The notes under the pieces are model-generated. The model was not told where the DNA came from, did no database searches, and worked only from the letters and a program-made list of their open reading frames with translations. Both the position numbers and the translations under genes were made by a program. Of a stretch of DNA of 64,000 bases, positions 25,187-33,328 are shown in pieces (position 1 is the stretch's first letter; every line of letters starts with the position of its first letter). The stretch is from Methylocystis hirsuta (GTDB lineage Bacteria > Pseudomonadota > Alphaproteobacteria > Rhizobiales > Beijerinckiaceae). Location: NCBI RefSeq assembly GCF_003722355.1, contig NZ_QWDD01000001.1:2170001-2234000 (forward strand), given 5' to 3'.

Positions 25187-25655
25187 TCATCGGGAGTTTA
25201 TGACGGCGGCGGCTATGTGGATCATGGCGGCGAAGCTCTGATCGGTTTTGTCGGCGCGGAGCGCGATGCGTTTGAACTCCTTGAGCTTGCCGAAGAAGTT
25301 TTCGATCAAATGCCGCCATTTGTACATTTCCTCGTCAATGGCAAGAGGTTTTGCCCGGCGCGGATGTTGGGAGATGACGACTTTGGCGCCGCGCGCGTCG
25401 AGATCGGCGATGATGGCGTTGCTGTCGAACGCCTTGTCGGCGATCAGCGCGCCGAAAGCGACGCCCTCAAGGAGCGGCGCAACGCCAACCGTATCGAAAC
25501 GCTGTCCGGGCATGAGCGTGAAGCGCACGAGATTGCCGAGCGCATCGGTGAGCGCCAGGATTTTGGTGATCATGCCGCCTTTTGACCGGCCAATGGCCTG
25601 GCTCGAAGTCCCCCTTTTGCGCCCTGTCCGTGACGGTGAACCTTGACGATGGTGG
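25187..25655 (-). pseudogene. IS5 family transposase, C-terminal part
   Basis: Carries VDATIVKVHRHGQGAKGG at the junction, where VDA holds a DDE Asp, then through a frameshift SSQAIGRSKGGMITKILALT, ADKAFDSNAIIADL (second Asp) and YKWRHLIENFFGKLKEFKRI (the Glu region). Two overlapping frames suggest the programmed frameshift usual for this group. It is cut off from its N-terminal part (31028-31310) by IS66-A. Confidence 0.8.
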
Positions 25656-25684
25656 CGTCGACCGTAAGCGTCCAACGCGAACCG

Positions 25685-27066
25685 TCAGTCGCGGGAGAAA
25701 TTCCAGGGCAGGAGCGCATCGATATTTTTATTCGGCCAACCAGCGGCGATGCGCTCCAGCGTCTGCGTGAGCCATGCGCTAGGATCAACGTCATTGAGGC
25801 GCGCAGTCGCAAGCAGAGAGGCGATCGTCGCCCATGTCTCGCCGCCGGCTTCGGATCCCGCGAACAGCGCGTTTTTTCGAGTAATCGTCTGCGGTCGGAT
25901 CGCGCGTTCGACGCTGTTGTTGTCGAGTTCGACGCGCCCATCTTCGAGGAATCGGCGGAACTCAGCCTTTCGCGAGAGGCCGTACCGGATCGCCTCGGCG
26001 AGCTTGGATTTGCCCGAGATTCGCGTCAGCTCGCTTTCCCAGCGCAACTGGAGCTCGTCGACGATCGGCGCTGAAGTGGCGCGTCGGGCGTCGAGCCGGG
26101 TTTGAGGGTCGCAACCTTTAATCCGCGCTTCGACGGTCCACAGCTCAACCATGCGTTCGATCGTCCAGGTCGCCGTCTGCGACACGCCGGCGTCATGGAG
26201 CTTGTAGAACTCCCGGCGCAGATGCGCCCAACAGCAGGCGATCGTCGCCGGTCCGCCCGGCCGATCGGGTTCGGCGAGCTTTCGATAGGCGGCATAGCCG
26301 TCACACTGGAGAACGCCCCGCCAGCCCGCAAGATGCCGTTCGATGCATCTGGCGGCGCGGCTGTCTTCGAAGCGGTAGACGACGATCGGCGGTCCCGCTC
26401 CGCCATAGGGACGATCGTCTCTCAGATAAGTCCACAGATAGCCGGTTCGCGTTCGCCCGCGTCCGGGCGCCAGGACAGGCAGGGTGGTCTCGTCGGCGAA
26501 AATCCTGTCGCCGTCGCGGACCAACTGGAAAAGCCGATCGGCGAGCGGCTCGAGGTGGAAGCCGACATGGCCCATCCAGCCCGCCATGAGATTACGTCCG
26601 AGTTCGACCTTCTCGCGCGCAAAGATCGCCTCCTGCCGATACAGCGGCAGTCCGTCGGCGTATTTGGAAACGGCGATGTTGGCCAGAAGCCGTTCCGTCG
26701 CGATGCCGCCCTCGATCAGCCGGGCGGGCACCGGCGCCTGGATGATGTTCTCGCGACAGGCCGTGCAGGCGTATCGGGGACGCCGCGTCACAATCACCCG
26801 GAACTTCGGCGCGACGACATCGAGGCGCTCGCTGACGTCCTCGCCAATCTTCACCCGGGCGCAGGCGCCGCACGCGCAGGTCTGCTCTTCCGGCTCGATG
26901 ACTTCTTCGATCCGCTCGAGATGAGCCGGCAGCGGACGCCGCCCGCCCGGCTTGCTCGGCGACGGGCGCCGCTTCTCGAGCCTAGCCTCGACGGCGGCAA
27001 GCCCCGTCTGAACTTCCTCAAAGGCGAAGGCGTATTGACTGTCGTCGAGCTTCTCGGAGCTGCGCC
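25685..27066 (-). pseudogene. IS66-A tnpC, C-terminal part
   Basis: IS66 transposase core: zinc-binding CACGACARVKIGEDV and YACTACRENI, DDE-region ADETTLPVLAPGRG, CDGYAAYRKL, WAHLRREFYKLHD, and the C-terminal NNSVERAIRPQTITRKNALF. It begins at RSSEKLDDSQYAF, in the middle of the conserved YGRxSEK motif, where IS66-B is inserted. Joined to 29920-30106 it gives an intact 522-residue frame. Confidence 0.88.
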
Positions 27067-27179
27067 CGTAAGTCGTATCCCTTCGCCGGCGGCCGCCTGG
27101 CTTTGAACTCGATTTTGGAGATAGCTGTCTGAAGAGTGGCTCGATGATCGTGTCCACTTGAGCCACATGGACACTATCA

Positions 27180-27560
27180 TTGATATCGGTCGGCAAAGAC
27201 GGCGAACTGGCGCCGATCAGGCGCAAACGTCGGTCCTGGAACCGGGACGACAAGCGTCGGATCGTCGATGAGAGCCGCGAAGAAGGCGCATCGATTGCCG
27301 AAGTGACGCGGCGGCACGCGCTTAACGCCAATCAGCTTTTCACCTGGCGCCGAGAGTTCAACCTCGACCCTGCCGCGCGGAAGACTATCACGCCAATACT
27401 ACCGGTGACGATCGCGCCGGACACCGCCGCAGAAGGTTCCACTTCGGGATCGCGCGGCCAGATGGAAATCGTTCTTTCGGAAGGCGACCGGATCCTCGTC
27501 TGGGCTGATGTCGAGACGGCGGCGTTGTCGCGCGTATTGAAGGCGCTGTCGCGGCGATGA
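27180..27560 (+). CDS. tnpA: IS66-B TnpA
   Basis: IS66 accessory protein TnpA, 126 residues. RRSWNRDDKRRIVDESREEG and VTRRHALNANQLFTWRREFN form the conserved helix-turn-helix. The first start codon is TTG; no better one is seen. It overlaps tnpB by four bases (ATGA), typical of IS66 operons. Confidence 0.88.
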   Translation: MISVGKDGELAPIRRKRRSWNRDDKRRIVDESREEGASIAEVTRRHALNANQLFTWRREFNLDPAARKTITPILPVTIAPDTAAEGSTSGSRGQMEIVLSEGDRILVWADVETAALSRVLKALSRR

Positions 27561-27904
27561 TTCCGATTCCGAACGGCGTCAGGGTCTGGATTGCGACTGG
27601 GCATACCGACATGCGGCGCGGCATGCAGGGTCTGGCGCTTCAGGTTCAGGAGACTCTGAAGCGCGATCCTCATGCGGGCGATCTTTATATTTTCCGAGGT
27701 CGCCGCGGTGATCTCGCCAAGATCCTTTGGCACGATGGAATCGGGCTATCGCTTTACGCCAAACGATTGGACCGCGGAAAGTTCATATGGCCGTCGGCGT
27801 CGGGGGGCGCAGTGTCGATCTCGGCGGCGCAGATGGCGTATATGCTCGAAGGGATAGACTGGCGGAATCCGCAACTGACATGGCGGCCCAAGAGCGCCGG
27901 TTAG
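27557..27904 (+). CDS. tnpB: IS66-B TnpB (Orf2)
   Basis: 115 residues. Family marks: GVRVWIATGHTDMRRGMQGL, DLYIFRGRRGDLAKILWHDG, LYAKRLDRGKFIWP and AQMAYMLEGIDW. Needed with TnpA and TnpC for IS66 transposition. Confidence 0.92.
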   Translation: MIPIPNGVRVWIATGHTDMRRGMQGLALQVQETLKRDPHAGDLYIFRGRRGDLAKILWHDGIGLSLYAKRLDRGKFIWPSASGGAVSISAAQMAYMLEGIDWRNPQLTWRPKSAG

Positions 27905-27988
27905 CGTGCGCGGATTGCGTCGAAAAAATTGGGGTCGCGTGCATTTTAGGGCGCCTCAAATCACGCGATTTATGATTCACTTCGTCTC

Positions 27989-29641
27989 ATGGATGCCGCT
28001 CGCGCCGTTCTTGCCCGAGAAAACGCCGCCCTGAAAGCGGCGCTGGCCGTTGCGCAGACCAAGAGCCTGGACGTTGCGGCGGAACTGGCGGTCGCCCGCG
28101 CGAAAGCGTCGGAAGACATGGCGCTGATCGCGCAGCAGAAGCTTCGGATTGCGAAACTGGAGCGTCAGGTCTATGGGCAGCGGTCGGAGCGCTCGGCGCG
28201 GCTGATCGATCAACTGGCGCTCACCTTCGAAGAGCTGGAAACCAGCGCGACGGAAGACGAGCTTGCCGCCGAAAGGGCCGTCGCCAGGACGACGACGGTC
28301 GCTGGATTTACGCGCAAGCGCCCGGAGCGCAATACGTTCCCCGACCACCTTCCGCGCGAGCGCGTGGTGATCGACCCGCCGACGGCATGCGAATGCTGCG
28401 GGAGCGCTCGCCTGCGCAAGCTCGGCGAGGATGTGACGCGCACATTGGAAACGACGCCCCGTCAGTGGAAGGTCATCGAGACGGTTCGGGAGAAGTTCAC
28501 CTGCCGGGATTGCGAGAAGATCAGCCAGGCGCCGGCGCCATTCCATGTGATTGCGCGGGGATGGGCGGGGGCGAGCCTGCTGGCGATGATCGTGTTCGAG
28601 AAGTTCGGCCAGCACCAGCCTTTGAACCGTCAGGCCGAGCGTTATGCCCTGGAAGGCGTGCCGATCGCGCTGTCGACCATGGCCGACGCTGTGGGCTCGG
28701 TGTGCACAACGCTCGAACCGCTCCTTCGCCTTGTGGAATCTCACGTCATGGCGGCCGAACGCCTGCATGGCGATGATACGACCGTGCCGGTTCTGGCCGA
28801 AGGCAAAACCGATACCGGGCGGTGCTGGATTTATGTTCGAGACGACAAGCCGTTCGGCGGCGCCGGGCCGCCGGCGGCGATGTTCTATTACTCGCGCGAT
28901 CGCCGGGGCGAGCATCCGCAGGCGCATCTGGCGGGATATGCCGGCATCCTGCAAGCCGACGCCTATGACGGATACAACAGGCTCTATCTGGCGGACCGCA
29001 AGCCTGGCCCGGTCAAAGAGGCGGCGTGCTGGGTTCACGCGCGGCGCCCCTTCTTCGCCATGGCTGATCTGGACGAAAACGCGCGCCGCAAGGCTGCTGG
29101 CAAAAAGGAAATCCCTTTGTCGCCGATCGCGATCGAGGTCGTTCGCCGCATCGACGCCCTGTTCGAGATCGAGCGGTCCATCAATGGAAAGAGCGCCGAA
29201 GAACGCCTGGCGGTCCGCCGCACGCTGAGCGGGCCGCTGGTCGATGATCTGCGGGTCTATTTGCGCGAGCAGGCGGCCAGGCTCTCGCGCGGGCACGACC
29301 TGGTCAAGGCTATCAATTACATGCTCAAGCGTTGGGCCGCGTTCACGCTATTCCTTGACGACGGACGCGTGTGCTTGTCCAACAATGCTGCGGAACGAGG
29401 GCTAAGAGGCATCGCGCTGGGAAGAAAATCATGGCTGTTCTGCGGGTCAGATCGCGGAGGGCAGCGCGCTGCGGCCATGTACAGTCTCATTGTCACAGCC
29501 AAAATGAATGGCGTCGATCCGCAGGCTTGGCTCGCAGACGTTTTGTCACGTATCGCCGCCCATCCAGCCCACCGGATTGATGAACTGCTGCCGTGGAACT
29601 GGGCGCCACAAGGTTCGACAATCTCCGCTCGTGCGGCCTGA
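27989..29641 (+). CDS. tnpC: IS66-B TnpC transposase
   Basis: Full-length IS66 transposase, 550 residues. An N-terminal coiled coil with [20 protein letters not shown], a zinc motif ([16 protein letters not shown], then FTCRDCEKI), the DDE core ([41 protein letters not shown]) and the C-terminal [20 protein letters not shown] are all intact, so this copy may still be active. Confidence 0.93.
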   Translation: MDAARAVLARENAALKAALAVAQTKSLDVAAELAVARAKASEDMALIAQQKLRIAKLERQVYGQRSERSARLIDQLALTFEELETSATEDELAAERAVARTTTVAGFTRKRPERNTFPDHLPRERVVIDPPTACECCGSARLRKLGEDVTRTLETTPRQWKVIETVREKFTCRDCEKISQAPAPFHVIARGWAGASLLAMIVFEKFGQHQPLNRQAERYALEGVPIALSTMADAVGSVCTTLEPLLRLVESHVMAAERLHGDDTTVPVLAEGKTDTGRCWIYVRDDKPFGGAGPPAAMFYYSRDRRGEHPQAHLAGYAGILQADAYDGYNRLYLADRKPGPVKEAACWVHARRPFFAMADLDENARRKAAGKKEIPLSPIAIEVVRRIDALFEIERSINGKSAEERLAVRRTLSGPLVDDLRVYLREQAARLSRGHDLVKAINYMLKRWAAFTLFLDDGRVCLSNNAAERGLRGIALGRKSWLFCGSDRGGQRAAAMYSLIVTAKMNGVDPQAWLADVLSRIAAHPAHRIDELLPWNWAPQGSTISARAA

Positions 29642-29643
29642 TC

Positions 29644-29876
29644 ATGCACGTCAACAAAATCGCCCACGTCAGGACGATCAGCCTCGTCGCCAAACAACTC
29701 GGCGAAAACGAGGATTGGCTGTTTGACGTCGCCGCCGAGATGGAGCCTGAAGACGGCCTCATATGGTCTACGGGATCGGGGACGACGGCGTTATGGCGTT
29801 CACCGCCTTCGGGATCGAAACCTTGGTCGAGCTGATCAAACTCTACAAAGATGATCCAACGCTTTTGAAGCGTTGA
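29644..29876 (+). pseudogene. IS66-B tail ORF, frameshifted
   Basis: Small gene directly after tnpC. Frame 1 reads MHVNKIAHVRTISLVAKQLG, then EDGLIW; the frame then breaks near 29764, and the rest continues in another frame (VYGIGDDGVMAFTAFGIETL, then VELIKLYKDDPTLLKR and stop at 29876). One missing base explains the change. Similar small genes accompany some IS66 elements; their function is unknown. Confidence 0.65.
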
Positions 29877-29919
29877 ACTCAGGAAACTGCGAAGCCCGCG
29901 GTCTACGCCGGATGGCTAC

Positions 29920-30106
29920 CGTAAGTCGCTCGCTGGATGGTCTTCAAGAGGAGTTGCAGACGTTCGATCCGCGCCTGCGCGTCTGCGCTCGCCGCCTTCA
30001 GCGCCGCAACTTCGGCTTCGAGCGAAGAGTTCGATCGCCGTATGTCGGAGATCATCGCCTTCAAAGCGGCAGGGTCGTCCGGAAGGTCGTGGAGATCGCC
30101 GTCCAT
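29920..30106 (-). pseudogene. IS66-A tnpC, N-terminal part
   Basis: Start MDGDLHDLPDDPAALKAMIS and the N-terminal coiled coil (RIERLQLLLKTIQRATYG) of TnpC. It stops at the IS66-B insertion. With one 8-bp duplication removed, 187 + 1382 bases join in frame to 523 codons including stop. Confidence 0.85.
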
Positions 30107-30178
30107 ACCTCGAAGACAAGCACAAAACCCGCGATTTGTGGCGCCCCTATCTTGCGCCTGAATCACTATGTCGCAGGG

Positions 30179-30523
30179 TCAACCCGTGCTCGTCGGCTGC
30201 ACGAGGGGTGCGCTGCGGACGCGCATCCAATCCATCCCTTCAACAAGTGCGGCGAGCTGGGCGGCGGACATGCGAACCGATCCTTTTATCAGCTTCGGCC
30301 AATGAAACCGGTCCTCCTCGAGCCTCTTGGCGAAAAGGCACAGTCCCGTGCCGTCCCACCAGATGATCTTGACGCGGTCGGCGCGCTTGGCCCGAAAGAC
30401 ATAGAGCGCACCGCTGAAGGGATCGGCGCCGGCGTCGCGCACCAGAGCAGCCAGTCCATCGGGGCCTTTGCGGAAATCGATCGGTTGCGTCGCGAGCACG
30501 ATCCGCGCGTGCGGCGGGATCAT
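30179..30523 (-). CDS. tnpB: IS66-A TnpB (Orf2)
   Basis: 114 residues. IVLATQPIDFRKGPDGLAAL, ALYVFRAKRADRVKIIWWDG, LFAKRLEEDRFHWP and LAALVEGMDW are typical. Overlaps tnpA by four bases. Confidence 0.92.
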   Translation of the reverse strand: MIPPHARIVLATQPIDFRKGPDGLAALVRDAGADPFSGALYVFRAKRADRVKIIWWDGTGLCLFAKRLEEDRFHWPKLIKGSVRMSAAQLAALVEGMDWMRVRSAPLVQPTSTG

Positions 30524-30927
30524 GCCAGACGCGCCGCGCGAATGAGTTCCACGACACGATGCGCCGCCACGCTCGGTCCGATCCTCAGGACGACTCCGGC
30601 CACGACGATCTCACACAGCTCGGCCGATATCGGCGCCGCGGGCTCCGTTTTGCTCGCCGGCGCCATCTCAATGAAGGAGAGCGGCGGCTCACTCGGGGCG
30701 CCCGCCACGGTTCGAGACGGTGCAGACCTCATCTGCGCTTCGCGTCGCCAGCGAAAGAGCTGATGCACGCTCACGTCGTGCGCTCTGGCCACCGCCGAGA
30801 CATTGACGCCCGGAACGTTGGCTTCGGCCAGGATCAGGTCCTTCGCCGCTTGCGACCAGGTGCGCCGCGTTCTCGCAGGGCTTGCTTCCAGCGCATCCAA
30901 AACATGAAACGTTCTATGCCCAGACAT
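30520..30927 (-). CDS. tnpA: IS66-A TnpA
   Basis: TnpA of the outer IS66 element, about 135 residues. The helix-turn-helix lies around RRTWSQAAKDLILAEANVPG and ARAHDVSVHQLFRWRREAQ. Start taken at MSGHRTFHVLD; the frame is open to 30990, so up to 21 more residues are possible. Confidence 0.82.
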   Translation of the reverse strand: MSGHRTFHVLDALEASPARTRRTWSQAAKDLILAEANVPGVNVSAVARAHDVSVHQLFRWRREAQMRSAPSRTVAGAPSEPPLSFIEMAPASKTEPAAPISAELCEIVVAGVVLRIGPSVAAHRVVELIRAARLA

Positions 30928-31027
30928 GTGCTCAGACTTATGATGATCACACCGGTAGAATCCCCGGACATCCCCATCATCGTCGTCCAAGACCTGCTGC
31001 GCTACACGGGAGCCGTTGGACGCTTAC

Positions 31028-31310
31028 CGTCGACCATGGCGTATTCCATGTCGGGTTCGTCGCAGACGGCGTCAAACAGCCGTTTCCAGACATCCGCCTT
31101 CACCCAGTCGCGGAACCGTGTGAACACGCTGTTCCAATGCCCGAATGCGCGCGGCAGATCGCGCCACGGACTGCCGGTGCGAGCAATCCACAACACCGCC
31201 TCCACGAACAAACGGTTGTTGTTGCCGCTGCGGCCGGGATCGCCCTGTTTGCCAAGACAAAAGGGCTCCATCTTCGCCCATTGGGCGTCAGTCAAAACGA
31301 ATCGGTTCAT
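31028..31310 (-). pseudogene. IS5 family transposase, N-terminal part
   Basis: Begins MNRFVLTDAQWAKMEPFCLG and contains NNRLFVEAVLWIARTGSPWR and FGHWNSVFTRFRDWVKADVW, the DUF4096-type N-terminal region. It is interrupted within MEYAMVDG at the IS66-A insertion; the continuation is at 25187-25655. Confidence 0.85.
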
Positions 31311-31365
31311 CAAAAGCTTGAATCACAGCCAAGCTCAGATGAGAATCCTAATTCCCAACAGACCC

Positions 31366-31684
31366 TAAAGTATGTGCCGTCAGAAAATGCGGCGCCTTGA
31401 CCAATTTCGAAGTGTTGAGCTGCTAAGCCGGTCCGTGACCCACGATTCAATTCCAAATGCTTCCCGGCGTTCGCTATGTCCGCGAGCGCTTGAAATCTCG
31501 GAAAGGCGGAAGCGAGCCGTTCCCGAATGACTCGATTCTCTTCATCGCGATTTTTCTCAAGGCAGTCGGCAAAATGATACAGGGCCGCCGCTGAAATCCA
31601 CGCCCTCCGAATCGACGACGGTTCGGCCCTAAATTCTTCGAAGCTTGGACGGCAGATGGCGTCGAGATATTCGCGTGGGATCAC
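31366..31684 (-). pseudogene. Hypothetical gene, 5' part (split by IS nest)
   Basis: GTG start, MIPREYLDAICRPSFEEF, then SIRRAWISAAALYHFADCLE and ALADIANAGKHLELNRGSRT. The frame is cut by the IS5 element after SDGTYF. Joined to 25052-25170 it gives 146 codons including stop (145 residues). The family is not recognised; the helical, soluble character and the AGKHLEL stretch are all that can be said. Confidence 0.75.
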
Positions 31685-31789
31685 AGTGCCCTTGCTCCAG
31701 GGGAGAAGCCGCTTACCTCAGCGCTTACTTTTCGGCGAAGACCCTGCAATGTCGTCACATCGAATTTTTATCTAAGTCTTTGACTTTAA

Positions 31790-31865
31790 TGGCAGGAGTG
31801 GCCGGGATCGAACCGACAACCCCCGGTTTTGGAGACCGGTGCTCTACCAGTTGAGCTACACTCCT
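31790..31865 (-). tRNA. tRNA-Trp (CCA)
   Basis: 76-nt cloverleaf on the minus strand. Acceptor AGGAGTG pairs with CACTCCT; D-loop region TAGCTCAACTGGTAGAGC; anticodon loop CTCCAAA with anticodon CCA; T-arm GGTTCGATCC; CCA end encoded. In many alphaproteobacteria secE and nusG follow this tRNA, but here the IS-bearing segment follows. Confidence 0.97.
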
Positions 31866-31940
31866 GCGGGCGCCCAAAAGGCGCACGCCTTCATTGCCGC
31901 AACGACGCCCCGGACGCAAGGGGCGCGGCGGGCTTCCTTA

Positions 31941-32465
31941 TTAGGAATTGCCGCCGGAAAGCACCGTGACGGCGCGACGGTTCTGCGACCAGCAGGAGAT
32001 GTCGTCGCAGACGGCGACGGGACGCTCCTTGCCGTAGCTCACCGTGCGGATGCGCGACCCCGGGACCCCGCGCGCGATGAGATAATTCTTGGCCGCTTCG
32101 GCGCGTCGCGCGCCGAGCGCGAAATTATATTCGCGGGTTCCGCGTTCGTCGGCGTGGCCTTCCATCGTGAAGCTGTAGCGTGAGTACCGGTTGAGCCATT
32201 CGGCCTGCTTATCGAGCGTGGCCTGCGCGGTGGACGTCAGATCGGTGGAGTCGCTCTCGAAGAAGATGCGATCTCCGACATTGACCACGAAATCCTGATG
32301 GCTTCCGGGACTGGCGACGCCGCCGCGTCCATAGCGTCCGCCCGCCAGATCATTCGCGGCTTCATCCGCCGTGTTCTTGGCGCAGGCCGAGAGCGCCAGC
32401 ACCGCCAGGACCGCCGTCAGCGCGACGACGAATTTGGCGCCGCAGGCGCGTTGCGAAAGCAGCAT
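31941..32465 (-). CDS. pal: Peptidoglycan-associated lipoprotein Pal
   Basis: Outer-membrane lipoprotein of the Tol-Pal system. A signal peptide with lipobox LSAC (lipidated Cys about residue 28) is followed by an OmpA-like domain (about 65-170): RIFFESDSTDLT, MEGHADERGTREYNFALGAR (peptidoglycan-binding Asp and Arg) and GSRIRTVSYGKERPVA. Usually pal follows tolB and precedes ybgF; here it stands alone, about 9 kb from ybgF, with a CtrA-like box about 145 bp upstream. Confidence 0.95.
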   Translation of the reverse strand: MLLSQRACGAKFVVALTAVLAVLALSACAKNTADEAANDLAGGRYGRGGVASPGSHQDFVVNVGDRIFFESDSTDLTSTAQATLDKQAEWLNRYSRYSFTMEGHADERGTREYNFALGARRAEAAKNYLIARGVPGSRIRTVSYGKERPVAVCDDISCWSQNRRAVTVLSGGNS

Positions 32466-32877
32466 GAAGAACTCCTGTTACGACGACCGACCGGGCGATA
32501 GTCCTAGGCTTCCAGGGTTAAGCGAAGGTTCCGTCAACCTTGATCGCAGGTATCTTGGGCCTGTTGCATTTGAGCAAATTCGTCCCCTTCCTTAATAAGG
32601 GGTTAACTGGTTAACGGAAGCTTAACGCCCTGTTTCGGCGCGAATTTGGCGGCATTTGGAGCGGCGCGCGTCCGCGCGGCGGCGCGCATCCAGCGTCAGG
32701 AACGTGTGAACGGCTTGAATTGACGTGCCGCGCCGCGCGGTTCGCCGCTTTCGCGTCCGAGAAAAGAACGTGCGCCCGCTGCGAAGCGATGTGTGCGCGG
32801 TTGCTTTGCAGAGAGGCTCGCTCTTAATATTGATCAATGACGCGCGAAGCGGCGGCGCGCGCGATCAGGAGTATGAC
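32466..32877. other. Divergent intergenic region of pal
   Basis: About 410 bp between pal (minus) and a membrane-protein gene (plus). Holds several TTAA(C) words around 32592-32626, including one exact CtrA-type pair. Nothing recognised in the rest. Confidence 0.45.
32611..32626 (-). promoter_or_regulatory. CtrA-like box upstream of pal
   Basis: TTAA-N7-TTAAC (TTAA at 32611-32614, seven bases, TTAAC at 32622-32626), the cell-cycle regulator CtrA consensus. A further TTAAC lies at 32603. Cell-cycle control of the Tol-Pal system would fit its role in division; binding is inference. Confidence 0.5.
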
Positions 32878-33327
32878 ATGAACGAAGGCATTGCGCCTTT
32901 TTTGTCGCCGTTGACGCTGCTTCTGGGCGGCGGCCTCTTGGCGATAGGATTGCTGTCGCTACTCGATCTTCACTTCTTCAAGACCAAGTGGCAGGGCAAG
33001 CTCGCACTGGCGGTCGGCTTGGTCTTCATTCTCGCCACCGAGGCGATGTTCGTCACGAGCGGCGCCAGCGGCCGCTATTTCGAAGGCCAGAAGATGGACG
33101 TCACCGATTGCGAATACCAGGCGGAGCGGGATTTTCCGGCGGAGCGGCGATCCAACCCGAAGCTCATTCACGACAAGATCGTCGCTTGTATGGATACGCT
33201 CGGCTACGACTGGAGCAGGGAGCACTATCATTGCGTCGAGGCGCCGATCTCCACCAACGTCTTCTGCTATCTCCCGCGGGCGGCCATGCAGCGCAGCATC
33301 GTCGCGTGGCAGATGCGATTCGAATAG
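32878..33327 (+). CDS. Hypothetical two-span membrane protein, 149 aa
   Basis: Unrecognised. Two N-terminal membrane helices (SPLTLLLGGGLLAIGLLSLL, about 9-29; LALAVGLVFILATEAMFV, about 40-58) are followed by a C-terminal domain with four cysteines (VTDCEYQAE, VACMDTLG, HYHCVEA, VFCYLPRAA), probably outside the cytoplasm and disulfide-bonded. AGGAG lies seven bases before the ATG. Convergent with xseA. Confidence 0.65.
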   Translation: MNEGIAPFLSPLTLLLGGGLLAIGLLSLLDLHFFKTKWQGKLALAVGLVFILATEAMFVTSGASGRYFEGQKMDVTDCEYQAERDFPAERRSNPKLIHDKIVACMDTLGYDWSREHYHCVEAPISTNVFCYLPRAAMQRSIVAWQMRFE

Positions 33328-33328
33328 G

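Larger units (their letters stand above)
27075..29919 (+). mobile_element. IS66 family element B (innermost)
   Basis: 2845-bp element with ends GTATCCCTTCGCC (left) and, read inward, GTAGCCATCCGGC (right), flanked by the perfect 8-bp duplication CGTAAGTC (27067-27074 and 29920-29927). It encodes tnpA, tnpB and tnpC on the plus strand and a frameshifted tail gene. It is a different IS66 member from element A: the transposase differs in length and sequence. Confidence 0.9.
25664..31027 (-). mobile_element. IS66 family element A, interrupted by IS66-B
   Basis: Both ends carry the IS66 signature GTAAGCG (GTAAGCGTCCAACG at 25664 and the same inverted at 31027), flanked by a perfect 8-bp duplication CGTCGACC (25656-25663 and 31028-31035). 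Subtracting IS66-B and its duplication leaves 2511 bp, a normal IS66 length. Gene order is tnpA, tnpB, tnpC on the minus strand, with tnpC split. Confidence 0.93.
25173..31365 (-). mobile_element. IS5 family (IS427-like) element, interrupted by IS66-A
   Basis: Imperfect terminal inverted repeats: GGGCCTGTTGAGATT at 25173 and, read inward from the right end, GGGTCTGTTGGGAATT ending at 31365, both flanked by TA. Removing the inner insertion and one copy of its 8-bp duplication leaves 821 bp, the usual size of this group. The transposase is in two overlapping frames, as in other IS427-like elements, and is broken by IS66-A. Confidence 0.9.

Noticed and set aside
25685..27331. A single 548-residue minus-strand transposase
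   Set aside because: The frame runs by chance across the IS66-B boundary. The first about 90 residues are antisense to IS66-B tnpA; only 25685-27066 belongs to IS66-A tnpC.
31790..31865. tRNA-Trp as attachment site of an integrated island
   Set aside because: No repeat of the tRNA 3' end and no integrase gene were found in the window.
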